Origin: SIG454 sp045646365
GTDB taxonomy: Bacteria > Bacillota > Clostridia > Monoglobales > Monoglobaceae
Assembly (NCBI GenBank): GCA_045646365.1
Contig: JAZRKP010000004.1
Span: 1 to 48,093 of the forward strand
Direction of reading: 5' to 3'
DNA: 48,093 nucleotides
In this document: one piece after another, positions 23,585 through 32,104 of the stretch
Layout: each line of letters starts with the position of its first letter
Numbering within the stretch: the stretch's first letter is position 1
Position numbers and translations under genes: made by a program
Notes under the pieces: generated by a model
The model's database searches: none
What the model was told of the DNA's origin: nothing
The model's input: only the letters and a program-made list of their open reading frames with translations

Positions 23585-24061
23585 TTATATCGTGATATTT
23601 TCAAATTTGGCATTGATAAGGGTGATAAGCTCATGGGGAGACATTTTAATTTGTGTCCCAAGTCTGCCACCGCTGAACATTATTTTATCAAATTCCTCTG
23701 CGGAGGCATCAACAACAGTCATAAACTGCTTTTTCATTCCGATAGGACTGCAACCGCCACGGATATACCCCGTAACCTTATTTATATCGGCAACCGCAAT
23801 CATTTCAACAGATTTTTCCGAAACGGATTTAGCCGCCGCTTTTAAGTCAAGTTCCTTATGGACAGGAATAACAAAAACAAAAAAATTTCCGCTTTTCCCT
23901 TTTGTCACAAGAGTTTTAAAGGTTTCCTCAACTCTTTGCCCAAGCTTGTTTGCGATGCTTACGCCGTCCATAAATCCGTCGCTGTCATAGTTTATAAGCT
24001 CGTATGAAATTTTATTTGAGTCAAGAATTCTGACTGCATTAGTTTTTGCCTGTTTACCCAT
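23585..24061 (-). CDS. ybaK: YbaK/EbsC-type Cys-tRNA(Pro) deacylase
   Basis: 158-residue cytoplasmic editing protein of the YbaK/ProX family, which removes cysteine mischarged on tRNA-Pro. Family features include KTLVTKGKSGNFFVFVIPVHKELDLK (the catalytic Lys lies in the KTLV segment), the GYIRGGCSPIGMKK loop and a C-terminal SGGRLGTQI stretch. ATG follows GGTGAT, 12 bases after the stop of the RNase J gene, so it probably shares that transcript. Confidence 0.93.
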   Translation of the reverse strand: MGKQAKTNAVRILDSNKISYELINYDSDGFMDGVSIANKLGQRVEETFKTLVTKGKSGNFFVFVIPVHKELDLKAAAKSVSEKSVEMIAVADINKVTGYIRGGCSPIGMKKQFMTVVDASAEEFDKIMFSGGRLGTQIKMSPHELITLINAKFENITI

Positions 24062-24073
24062 TTATATCACCGT

Positions 24074-25738
24074 TTAAATATCCATAATAACAGGGAGAAT
24101 CATTGGTTTTCTCTTAGTCTTTGAGAAAATGTATCCACCCACAGCGTTTTTCAGATTGGTCTTTATGCTTGACCAGTCTGTTATATTTTTGTCCATACAC
24201 TCATCGAGTGCATCCATTGCGGCATATCTCATTTCATCCATAAGGTTTTCAGCCTCACGAACATAAACAAAACCTCTTGAAATAATATCAGGGCCTGCAA
24301 CAACAGTATTGCTTGCCTTGTCGATAGTAAGAACAATAACAATAAGACCATCTTGTGCAAGATGTTTTCTGTCCCGAAGAACGATATTTCCCACATCGCC
24401 AACGCCGAGTCCGTCAACCAGGACTTTGCCAGCAGGGACATTATCAACAATTTTCGCACTGGCTTTGGTTATTTCAAGCATTTTCCCGTTGTCCATCATA
24501 ATAATATTCTTGCTTGGAATCCCCATCTGCATAGCGATTTCACGGTGAGCACAAAGGTGTTTATATTCACCGTGGACAGGGATAAAATACTTCGGTTTTG
24601 CAAGAGCGAGAATGATTTTAAGCTCTTCCTGACAAGCGTGGCCCGAAACATGAACATCGGCCAGTGCCTCATAAACAACTTCTGCACCATGCTTTAAAAG
24701 CTCGTTTATAACAGTTGAAATAGCCTTTTCGTTGCCCGGGATTGGACTTGCAGAAATAATAACCAAATCACCATTTTCGATGTTTGCTTTTTTATGCCCC
24801 GAAAATGCCATACGGGAAAGTGCCGCCATTGGCTCACCCTGACTTCCCGTTGTTATTATAACAAGCTGATTTTTAGGATAGCGGTTAATTTCGTCCAGTG
24901 AAATCAGCGTGTTTTTCGGGATTTTCATATATCCGAGTTCGATTGCGGCAGAGAGGACATTTTCCATACTGCGCCCTGAAACTGCAACTTTTCTCTTATG
25001 TTTAACTGCGGCATTAATAACCTGCTGAACACGGTGGATATTTGATGCGAAAGTTGCAACAAATATTCTCTTTTCGCAGTTTTCAAAAATACTGTCAAAT
25101 GTTTTTCCGACAGTTCTTTCGCTCATTGTATAACCGCTTCGCTCCGCATTGGTACTGTCTGACATAAGAGCCAGGATTCCCTCGTTGCCAAGCTGACCGA
25201 TTCTTGCAAGGTCAATCATTTCCCCGTCGATTGGTGTTGGGTCAATTTTAAAGTCGCCCGTGTGGAGAACAACCCCTGCAGGAGTGTGGAGCGCAACTGC
25301 AACAGCGTCTGCGATACTGTGGTTACTTCTTATATATTCAACCTTGAAATCACCAAGCTTAAAAGTCTCACCCGGATTAACAACAACAGTTTTCGTTGAG
25401 TTGACAATTCCGTGTTCCTCAAGCTTATATTTCAGTATTCCGAGAGTAAGTTTTGTTCCGTAAACAGGAACATTAAATTCCTTAAGAAAATAAGGAATTG
25501 CTCCGATATGGTCCTCGTGACCATGGGTTAAAACGATACCCTTTATGCGGTTCTGATGCTTGACAAGGTAAGTCCAGTCGGGGATAACCATATCAACGCC
25601 AAGCATATCGTCATCGGGAAAAGCGAGACCGCAATCGAGTATGACAATGTCGCTCCCGTACTCGAAAACAGTAAGATTCTTGCCTATCTCAAGGAGACCG
25701 CCAAGGGGAGTAATTTTTATTTTTTTAGATTTTTGCAC
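24074..25738 (-). CDS. rnj: Ribonuclease J
   Basis: 554 residues, the standard length. Cytoplasmic metallo-beta-lactamase/beta-CASP nuclease with 5'-3' exo- and endonuclease activity, a main mRNA decay enzyme in Firmicutes. The zinc motif HGHEDH is at 72-77. Further ligands are HTGDFKIDP and SDSTNAE, with the beta-CASP motifs VSGRSM and HVSGHA and the C-terminal HGEYKHL. Start is GTG, 7 bases after GGAGG. A strong promoter lies about 120 bases upstream, leaving a ~113-base leader with an 11-bp closing stem, which may regulate it. Confidence 0.96.
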   Translation of the reverse strand: MQKSKKIKITPLGGLLEIGKNLTVFEYGSDIVILDCGLAFPDDDMLGVDMVIPDWTYLVKHQNRIKGIVLTHGHEDHIGAIPYFLKEFNVPVYGTKLTLGILKYKLEEHGIVNSTKTVVVNPGETFKLGDFKVEYIRSNHSIADAVAVALHTPAGVVLHTGDFKIDPTPIDGEMIDLARIGQLGNEGILALMSDSTNAERSGYTMSERTVGKTFDSIFENCEKRIFVATFASNIHRVQQVINAAVKHKRKVAVSGRSMENVLSAAIELGYMKIPKNTLISLDEINRYPKNQLVIITTGSQGEPMAALSRMAFSGHKKANIENGDLVIISASPIPGNEKAISTVINELLKHGAEVVYEALADVHVSGHACQEELKIILALAKPKYFIPVHGEYKHLCAHREIAMQMGIPSKNIIMMDNGKMLEITKASAKIVDNVPAGKVLVDGLGVGDVGNIVLRDRKHLAQDGLIVIVLTIDKASNTVVAGPDIISRGFVYVREAENLMDEMRYAAMDALDECMDKNITDWSSIKTNLKNAVGGYIFSKTKRKPMILPVIMDI

Positions 25739-25771
25739 AATTTACCTCCGTTTTTTAAATTTTTCGTGCCG

Positions 25772-25828
25772 ATAAAACACCAAAAAAGAGCCGTAACCCT
25801 GATTGGATAAGGCGAAATGGTGTTTTAT
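25772..25828 (-). promoter_or_regulatory. Structured 5' leader of RNase J mRNA
   Basis: On the transcript ATAAAACACCA (25828-25818) can pair perfectly with TGGTGTTTTAT (25782-25772). The enclosed ~35 bases can form an inner stem (GCC with GGC, TCC with GGG). It lies between the promoter and the ribosome site. The right arm lacks a T run, so it is not a simple terminator. No known riboswitch class was recognised. Confidence 0.5.
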
Positions 25829-25857
25829 TAAATTAACCGCTCAATAATGTTAGTTTA

Positions 25858-25886
25858 ATTATAGCACATATTTGCCCTTTTTTCAA
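25858..25886 (-). promoter_or_regulatory. Sigma-A promoter of rnj
   Basis: On the minus strand TTGAAA, 17 bases, TATAAT; predicted start at about 25851. Confidence 0.8.
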
Positions 25887-25972
25887 TAGTTTTCAAAAAT
25901 TTTCTGATACCTCTTTATTTTTTCCTCCTTTTATGTTAGAATTAAAATATAAATTATACCAAGGAGATTATT

Positions 25973-26641
25973 ATGGTTAACATAGGAAATGATTGGGACG
26001 AAATTTTAAAAGATGAGTTCCAAAAAGAATATTACCTCAAAATCCGCAGTTTTTTGAAAGCCGAGTATGCCCACCACACAATCTACCCCGATATGTTTGA
26101 CATATTCAATGCTTTAAAGTATACATCATATGAGGGTGCGAAAGTTGTCATAATCGGTCAGGACCCTTACCACGGACCAAAACAGGCACACGGTCTCTGT
26201 TTTTCCGTTCAGGACGGCATTAAACCGCCCCCATCGCTTGTAAATATTTTTAAGGAGATAAGTGATGATTTGGGAATTGAAATTCCAAAAAGCGGAAATC
26301 TTACAAAATGGGCAAAAGAGGGCGTATTGCTTTTAAATAATGTATTAACGGTCAGGGAAGCATCGCCCAACAGTCATAAAGGAAAAGGCTGGGAAGAGTT
26401 TACGGATTGCGTAATAAAACACTTAAACGAAAGAGAGCAACCACTTGTGTTTTTATTGTGGGGCTCAAATGCAAGAGCGAAAACCAAAATTATAACCAAT
26501 CCGAATCATTTGATTTTAGAAACTGTTCACCCAAGCCCGTTGTCGGCATACGGCGGATTTTTCGGGTGCAAACATTTTTCAAAAGCCAATGAATTTCTAA
26601 AATCCAAAGGCATCGCCCCCGTTGACTGGAATTTAGTATAA
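25973..26641 (+). CDS. ung: Uracil-DNA glycosylase
   Basis: 222 residues, family 1 UDG, which excises uracil from DNA in base-excision repair. The water-activating loop GQDPYHG is at 62-68 (D64 catalytic), with GLCFSV, a WAKEGVLLLNNVLTV segment, LLWG and the Leu-loop HPSPLSAY (about 186-193). ATG follows AAGGAG. Monocistronic, ending at a strong hairpin shared with the convergent antiporter gene. Confidence 0.97.
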   Translation: MVNIGNDWDEILKDEFQKEYYLKIRSFLKAEYAHHTIYPDMFDIFNALKYTSYEGAKVVIIGQDPYHGPKQAHGLCFSVQDGIKPPPSLVNIFKEISDDLGIEIPKSGNLTKWAKEGVLLLNNVLTVREASPNSHKGKGWEEFTDCVIKHLNEREQPLVFLLWGSNARAKTKIITNPNHLILETVHPSPLSAYGGFFGCKHFSKANEFLKSKGIAPVDWNLV

Positions 26642-26674
26642 AAAAATACTATGGCTCTCGCCATAGTATTTTTT
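26641..26674. terminator. Bidirectional terminator at the end of the fumarate reductase operon
   Basis: AAAAAATACTATGGC pairs with GCCATAGTATTTTTT (15 bp) around TCTC. It ends both ung and the twelve-gene operon. Confidence 0.9.
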
Positions 26675-26676
26675 TC

Positions 26677-27942
26677 TTATTTAAAGAATATTATTAAGAA
26701 CTGTGACACAAGGACAACTGCAATAAGAGCGATTGGATATGTTGCCGCATAAGCTGATGCAACATCTTCCGTCTTTGAAACGCCAATCAATGTTCCGAGT
26801 GCCGGAGTTGATGTCATACCGCCTGTCAATGAACCTAAATTGTTCAAAAGGCTGAGCTTTAACACATACTTTGCAAACAGGAAGCCGATAATCATTGGGA
26901 AGATTGTCATAACAATACCATATACAAAGTACATCGGGTCAAAGTTTGCGACAAACTCAGCACCGCCAGGAATACCTGCGCCAACCAGGAAGAGGACAAG
27001 ACCTAATTCTCTGAAAAGCTTAAGGGTATTTGAAGTTGGCATAATGCTGATACGACCGATTCTTCCGAAATGTCCCAAAATCAAGCTTACGAGAAGGCAT
27101 CCGCCTGTTGTTGTAAGCGAGAAGCAAGTTCCTTCAAGACCTTTTGAAGAAAGTGGAATTTTAATCTGGCCGATTATTGTTCCGAGGATTGCCGCTAAAG
27201 CAAAACCCGCAATACCTAAATGGTCGATTTCAAATAATTTTGAAACCACTGTCTTTTTGCTGTCATCAGATGCGATAACTAACTTTGCGCGTTCTTCGTC
27301 CATATTTGCCTTTGATAATTTAGGAACAAGCTGAACAAAGAGAACAACGCCGACAACTCCGAATATATAAGCGATACCGTGTCCAACGGAAACAAGTCCT
27401 GTAAGCTCCGGAGCAACAGTTGCTTTAGCCGCTGAGAATGCAGGAGTTGATGTGAGCGAGCCTGAAAGCAAACCAACAATCATTGCAACAAAGCCTTCCT
27501 GATTTTCGATTGATGAACCATATCCGAATATTTCTCCGGCATAGATACATCCAATGGCTGAAAGACCACCGGCTAAAATGATAACTATTCCCAAAAGAAC
27601 ATAAGACTTAAAGTTTTTCTTAAAGTTACCGAAGAACTTTGGTCCTGCAATGTATCCAACCGATGTAACAAAAAGGACAAGTCCAAGGCTTTCGATTATT
27701 GAAAGGCCTGAATTAAAATCGTATGGCTTAGCGGAGGCGGAGAATAAAAGTTCTCCTGCATCGCTTACATGGAAGAAAAACGCTCCGACAACCAATGCGA
27801 TAATAAATACGCCTGCATCACCAAGGGATACACCTTTAATTGTTATTCTTCCGAGAATATACCCGAGAAGAAGAACACTAAAAATAACGAACAATAAAGT
27901 GTAGATATTACTAATTGATATAATTCCGTTTAATAAAGACAT
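26677..27942 (-). CDS. AspT/YidE-type carboxylate antiporter-like carrier
   Basis: 421 residues with 10-12 membrane helices arranged as two repeats. The duplicated motif is GSLTSTPAF (about 160-168) and GGMTSTPALG (about 378-387), the signature of the aspartate:alanine exchanger (AAE)/YidE/YbjL family. It lacks the central TrkA-C pair found in AspT. It is the last gene of the operon, 16 bases after frdA; ATG follows AGGGGGAG. Given its place behind mdh, fumC and frdAB, C4-dicarboxylate export or exchange (succinate, fumarate, malate or aspartate) is the likely role, inferred from context. Confidence 0.8.
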   Translation of the reverse strand: MSLLNGIISISNIYTLLFVIFSVLLLGYILGRITIKGVSLGDAGVFIIALVVGAFFFHVSDAGELLFSASAKPYDFNSGLSIIESLGLVLFVTSVGYIAGPKFFGNFKKNFKSYVLLGIVIILAGGLSAIGCIYAGEIFGYGSSIENQEGFVAMIVGLLSGSLTSTPAFSAAKATVAPELTGLVSVGHGIAYIFGVVGVVLFVQLVPKLSKANMDEERAKLVIASDDSKKTVVSKLFEIDHLGIAGFALAAILGTIIGQIKIPLSSKGLEGTCFSLTTTGGCLLVSLILGHFGRIGRISIMPTSNTLKLFRELGLVLFLVGAGIPGGAEFVANFDPMYFVYGIVMTIFPMIIGFLFAKYVLKLSLLNNLGSLTGGMTSTPALGTLIGVSKTEDVASAYAATYPIALIAVVLVSQFLIIFFK

Positions 27943-27958
27943 TTATTAAAGCTCCCCC

Positions 27959-29551
27959 TTATCTTGTGTATTTTGGAAGAAGCTTTGGAGAAACTGTTTC
28001 AGTTTCGATGCCTGCTTCCTTTATTTCGTTTTCAAATTTCTCAATGTGGTCAAGAGTAAGCTTGCCAACATTAACATCCTTAGAAACTGCAGCAGCACTC
28101 TGACCTGCACTTCTTCCGAAAACGATAATGTCAAGGAGTGAGTTACCCATAAGACGGTTTTTACCATGGATTCCTCCAACTGCCTCACCTGCAACAAAAA
28201 GGTTTTTAACATTTGTTGTCATACAGTCAGGAGTTATATCAAGACCGCCGTTCTGATAGTGAAGTGTCGGATAAACGAGGATTGGCTCTTTGCGGATGTC
28301 GATTCCGTATTTATCAAACATTCTCCACATAGCAGGGATTCTCTTCATAATAGTTCCTTCTCCGCCGATTTTCTCAATCATCGGAGTGTCAAGCCATACG
28401 CCAAGACCGTTTCCTGTTTCGATACCGTTTTCTCTTTCGCTGCATTCACGGATAATAGAAGCTGCAGCAACATCTCGTGTTTCCAGTGGGTGCATAAATA
28501 CTTCACCGTTTACATTAACGAGCTTTGCGCCGAGAGAACGAACTTTTTCTGTTACAAGTGCACCGAAAATCTGTTCAGGGTAAGCAACACCTGTTGGGTG
28601 ATACTGAAGAGTTTCAGCATATAAAAGCTTTGCGCCAACACGGTAACCCAAAACAAGACCGTCGGCTGTTGCACCGTAGTGGTTTGAAGTTGGGAAGCCC
28701 TGATAGTGCATTCTGCCCGCACCGCCTGTTGCAATAATAACTGTTTTTGCTTTTGCAACAAGGAGTTCTTTTGTTTCCATATTCATAAGAACTGCACCGG
28801 CAGCGTTTCCGTTTTCGTCTAAAATAAGTTCGATTGCTGATGTGAAATCAACAACAGGAATCTGACGGTTTAAAACTTCGTCACGGAGAGTTCTCATAAT
28901 TTCAGCACCGGAATAGTCTTTTGCCGCGTGCATTCTTTTTCTCGATGTACCGCCACCGTGAGTTGTAACCATTGTTCCGTCAGCCTCTTTATCAAACTCA
29001 ACGCCTAAGTTGCTGAGCCACTGAATAGCTTCAGGAGCGTCACAAACAAGCTTTGACAAAAGTTCTCTTTTTGCTGCGAAGTGTCCGCCGCCGAAAGCAT
29101 CAACAAAATGGATTGCAGGGGAATCGTTTGGCTTATCAGCCGCCTGAATACCGCCCTCTGCCATCATTGTGTTAGCGTCACCCATACGGAGCTTTGTTAC
29201 AATCATAACATCCGCCCCTGCCTCGTGAGCCTCGATTGCTGCAGATGTACCTGCACCGCCACCGCCGATGATTAAAACATCAGTTTCATAGTCGGGGTTT
29301 TCAAGGTCAACGGAGTCAGCAGTAATTCTGCTGTGAGCCTGAAGAATTTCAGCAAGCTCTGTTGGAACCTTATCACCTTTGTTTGCACCAATTTTAAGTA
29401 TCTCAAACTGGTCCTGCTTATAGTCGGGATGAAAAGCGGCAAGCAAATCTTCCTTTTGCTTTGCTGTCATGCGCTCCGGCTCTAAAGCAATATTTTTATC
29501 TCTTGCCGCTTCAACTGCGGCGATTGATTTCTGAAAATTTTCCGAATACAT
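27959..29551 (-). CDS. frdA: Fumarate reductase/succinate dehydrogenase flavoprotein subunit, non-covalent-FAD type
   Basis: 530 residues. An FAD-binding Rossmann motif GGGGAG is at 96-101, after an unusual ~88-residue N-terminal extension with no recognised domain. Catalytic landmarks are YHPTG, TEKVRSLGA, LFVAGEAVGGIHGKNRLMGNSL and the FGRSAG end. In E. coli FrdA the FAD is bonded to the His of SHTVAAEGG; here the aligned residues are ANTMMAEGG with Asn127, so FAD should be bound non-covalently. No membrane anchor genes accompany it. It probably reduces fumarate in the cytoplasm using electrons from FrdB and the Flx-Hdr proteins encoded upstream. ATG follows AAGGAGG, 13 bases from frdB. Confidence 0.9.
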   Translation of the reverse strand: MYSENFQKSIAAVEAARDKNIALEPERMTAKQKEDLLAAFHPDYKQDQFEILKIGANKGDKVPTELAEILQAHSRITADSVDLENPDYETDVLIIGGGGAGTSAAIEAHEAGADVMIVTKLRMGDANTMMAEGGIQAADKPNDSPAIHFVDAFGGGHFAAKRELLSKLVCDAPEAIQWLSNLGVEFDKEADGTMVTTHGGGTSRKRMHAAKDYSGAEIMRTLRDEVLNRQIPVVDFTSAIELILDENGNAAGAVLMNMETKELLVAKAKTVIIATGGAGRMHYQGFPTSNHYGATADGLVLGYRVGAKLLYAETLQYHPTGVAYPEQIFGALVTEKVRSLGAKLVNVNGEVFMHPLETRDVAAASIIRECSERENGIETGNGLGVWLDTPMIEKIGGEGTIMKRIPAMWRMFDKYGIDIRKEPILVYPTLHYQNGGLDITPDCMTTNVKNLFVAGEAVGGIHGKNRLMGNSLLDIIVFGRSAGQSAAAVSKDVNVGKLTLDHIEKFENEIKEAGIETETVSPKLLPKYTR

Positions 29552-29564
29552 TTGCTTTTCCTCC

Positions 29565-30239
29565 TTACTTCTCTATTTCTCTTGTGTTGTAAAGCTCTTT
29601 CATTTCCTCAACGGGTTTCTGCATAAGAGCCTCGATAAGTTCTGTGAACTCACCGTTTTTGATTTCTTTAACACGGTCTTCAAGGTGTCCGCAACCCGGC
29701 GCTAAATACTTACCGTTGATTCTTCTTGCAAGCATAGCAACCTGAGGATGTGAAATTCCTGCAGGACATCTTGATGAACAAACGCCACACATTACGCAGT
29801 CAAATGACTCCTCAGCGCATTTTTCAAAGGCGCCTCTCTGAGCATATGCGATATACTGCATAACATCAAGGCCCTGAGTACAACTCTTTGTGCAGGCGTT
29901 ACATCCGATACAGGAATAGATTTCAGGGTAAAGCTGCATCATAACAGCCTCAGTTGTAGGGATTTTTTCAACATCGTAAGCTTCCTTAACAAGTGGGAAG
30001 AAAGGAAGAGTTGCGATATACATATTATCCTCAACTTTAGTCTGGCAGGCAAGACAAGCCTTAAGCTCCTTGTCGCCCTTTATGCGGTAAATTGTTGCAC
30101 AAGCACCGCAGAAACCGTTACGGCAACCGCAACCTCTGACAAGCTGATAGCCTGCGTATTCCATAGCGGTCATAATTGTTAAATTTTCGGGAACAGCATA
30201 CTTTTTCCCAAACAGAAATATATTAACTAATTTTTCCAT
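29565..30239 (-). CDS. frdB: Fumarate reductase iron-sulfur subunit
   Basis: 224 residues. An N-terminal [2Fe-2S] domain has C39, C44, C47 and C62 or C65. Two full [4Fe-4S]-type motifs follow: C110/C113/C116/C120 and C148/C151/C154/C158. Classical SdhB/FrdB have one each of [2Fe-2S], [4Fe-4S] and [3Fe-4S]; the second motif here retains all four Cys, so the [3Fe-4S] centre may be replaced by [4Fe-4S]. Quinone-site partners are absent. ATG at 30239 follows AAAGGAGAGG; an open frame upstream overlaps flxA and was discarded. It presumably passes electrons from the Flx-Hdr module to FrdA. Confidence 0.9.
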   Translation of the reverse strand: MEKLVNIFLFGKKYAVPENLTIMTAMEYAGYQLVRGCGCRNGFCGACATIYRIKGDKELKACLACQTKVEDNMYIATLPFFPLVKEAYDVEKIPTTEAVMMQLYPEIYSCIGCNACTKSCTQGLDVMQYIAYAQRGAFEKCAEESFDCVMCGVCSSRCPAGISHPQVAMLARRINGKYLAPGCGHLEDRVKEIKNGEFTELIEALMQKPVEEMKELYNTREIEK

Positions 30240-30252
30240 TTTTACCTCTCCT

Positions 30253-31083
30253 TTAATATTCATCAGGAAGTTCGTCGATTTGGTCGCAACGGAAAACAGG
30301 ACCGTCCTTGCAGACATATTTAGCGCCTACATTACATCTTCCGCATTTTCCGACACCGCATTTCATACGAAGTTCCAATGTGGTGTAAATCTGGGTTTTG
30401 TCAAAGCCCATTGAACAAAGTCCGTCAAGAGTGAACTTAATCATAATAGGCGGACCGCAAAGAACAGCAGTCTTATTGGTGTCAAAGCCAAGCTCCTTAA
30501 CGAAGTTTGGAACAAAGCCAACATGACCGTCCCAACCCTCCTGAGGGTTATCTATTGTCAAATGAACCTTAACTCCGGCATCTTTTGACCATTCCTCAAT
30601 GATTTCGTTATAGTCAAGCAAGTCATCCTTGCTTCTTGACCCGTAAACAATATCAATTTCGCCATAGCGGTCACGATAGTGACGGCAATAATTGATAACA
30701 GATCGAAGAGGTGCAAGGCCAACACCGCCGGCTATAAAGAGAAGATTCTTCCCTGCAAAAACATCGTCAACAGGGAACGGATTTCCGTATGGTCCTCTGA
30801 TTGTAATCTGCTGACCAACCTCTGCCTGATGAAGCCAATCGGTAACACATCCGCACTTTTTAATGGAAAATTCCATATATTCCTCGTTAGTCGGGGAGGA
30901 TGTTATAGAAAACATCGCCTCTCCAACACCGGGAACGGAAAGCATAGCACACTGTCCGGGACGGTGGTCAAATGCCTTTTTGCCGTCAGGAGTAACAACT
31001 CTGAAGGTCTTTATATCGGGAGTGTCAATACGGACATCAGTTATAACGCCAATTTTTGGAATCAATGTTTCAGAATTATTCAC
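30253..31083 (-). CDS. flxA: FlxA-like FAD/NAD(P)H-binding oxidoreductase subunit
   Basis: 276 residues of the ferredoxin-NADP reductase fold, like FlxA, AsrB and hydrogenase gamma subunits. An FAD domain has RPGQ (about 41-44) and MFSITSSP. An NAD(P) domain has GGVGLAPLRSVI and LCGPPIMI. A C-terminal [2Fe-2S] motif reads MKCGVGKCGRCNVG...C. It is the likely entry point for NADH electrons. ATG 31098 has no ribosome site; GTG 31083 is 8 bases after GGAGGG and gives an 8-base overlap with flxB, as elsewhere in this operon. Gene symbol follows the FlxABCD-HdrABC nomenclature of Desulfovibrio. Confidence 0.85.
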   Translation of the reverse strand: MNNSETLIPKIGVITDVRIDTPDIKTFRVVTPDGKKAFDHRPGQCAMLSVPGVGEAMFSITSSPTNEEYMEFSIKKCGCVTDWLHQAEVGQQITIRGPYGNPFPVDDVFAGKNLLFIAGGVGLAPLRSVINYCRHYRDRYGEIDIVYGSRSKDDLLDYNEIIEEWSKDAGVKVHLTIDNPQEGWDGHVGFVPNFVKELGFDTNKTAVLCGPPIMIKFTLDGLCSMGFDKTQIYTTLELRMKCGVGKCGRCNVGAKYVCKDGPVFRCDQIDELPDEY

Positions 31084-32104
31084 TTGCTTTCCCTCCAATC
31101 TTTTTCATAACTTTAACTATATTCATAGAAATAGGACATTTTGAAAGACATCTTCCGCAACCAACACAGCTGAAAAGTCCATCATTGTTTTCCGGATAGT
31201 AAACCAGCTTATGCATAAATCTCTGGCGGAAACGCTCTTTCTGAGAAAGCCTGTTATTTCCGTGGGCCATCTTTGTAAATTCAGAGTACATACAAGAATC
31301 CCAACAACGGAATCTGACAACACCGTTTCCTGTGTTAAAGTCCTTTATGTCGTAACACTGACAAGTCGGGCAGACGAAAGTACAAGTTCCGCAACCGAGA
31401 CAGGTCTGAGATAACTCATCCCATTCAGGTGCATCGAAAAAGTCCATAGTCTTGCCACCGCCGAATGCATCGGTCTTAAGGTCTTTAAGCGGAAGCTTTT
31501 TCATAATGTTTCCGATTTTTTCTTTCTGCTCGGCAACAGCGTCCTCACCGCATTCTTCTGTAAGCCCTGCAATTTTTCCCATAAAAGCCTCACCCTTTTC
31601 GGTGTTACTCTTAATGAAAAGTTCTGTTTCAGTTTTCCACATAGAAACATCGCCGATTGGCTCAGCAGGGTTTATGTCAAAAGTCTGACAGAAACAAGTT
31701 TCAGCAGGCTTTGAGCAAGCAAGAGAAACGATAATCCCCTTTTCCCGTCTTGAAGCATAGTAGCTGTCAACAGGCTCGCTTAAAAATACTCTGTCTAAAA
31801 TTTCAAAGCTTTTAACATCGCAAGGACGAATTCCCCAGATAACAAAATCTTCGGTTTCCTTTCTTGTGTCAATAACTTCAATATTTTTCCCCTCTGTTTT
31901 AAACTCCATAAGGCTTTCCATCTGAGGGAAAAAGAAGTCTTTCGGGCTTCTGACAGTGTTTAAAGCGTCGCTCCATTTAACGCCCTCTTCCCATTTCTTA
32001 TAAACGGCAGAGCCGTCACTTGAATCAGTGGGAAGATAAAGAGGCATTGTTTTTGAAATCTCCGCAAAAACAGAATTTATCTTATCAAGAGAACATTTAC
32101 GCAT
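31076..32104 (-). CDS. flxB: FlxB-like [4Fe-4S] electron-transfer subunit
   Basis: 342 residues, related to AsrA and hydrogenase beta-type subunits. An N-terminal domain (about 1-210) contains IRPCDVKSFEILDR and a CSKPAETCFCQTF segment. It is followed by CLGCGTCTFVCPTCQC and CVGCGRCLSKCP motifs for two [4Fe-4S] clusters. It relays electrons between FlxA and the other Fe-S subunits. ATG 32104 follows AGGAGGG and overlaps the flxC stop by 8 bases; the longer upstream frame is not used. Confidence 0.82.
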   Translation of the reverse strand: MRKCSLDKINSVFAEISKTMPLYLPTDSSDGSAVYKKWEEGVKWSDALNTVRSPKDFFFPQMESLMEFKTEGKNIEVIDTRKETEDFVIWGIRPCDVKSFEILDRVFLSEPVDSYYASRREKGIIVSLACSKPAETCFCQTFDINPAEPIGDVSMWKTETELFIKSNTEKGEAFMGKIAGLTEECGEDAVAEQKEKIGNIMKKLPLKDLKTDAFGGGKTMDFFDAPEWDELSQTCLGCGTCTFVCPTCQCYDIKDFNTGNGVVRFRCWDSCMYSEFTKMAHGNNRLSQKERFRQRFMHKLVYYPENNDGLFSCVGCGRCLSKCPISMNIVKVMKKIGGKASE

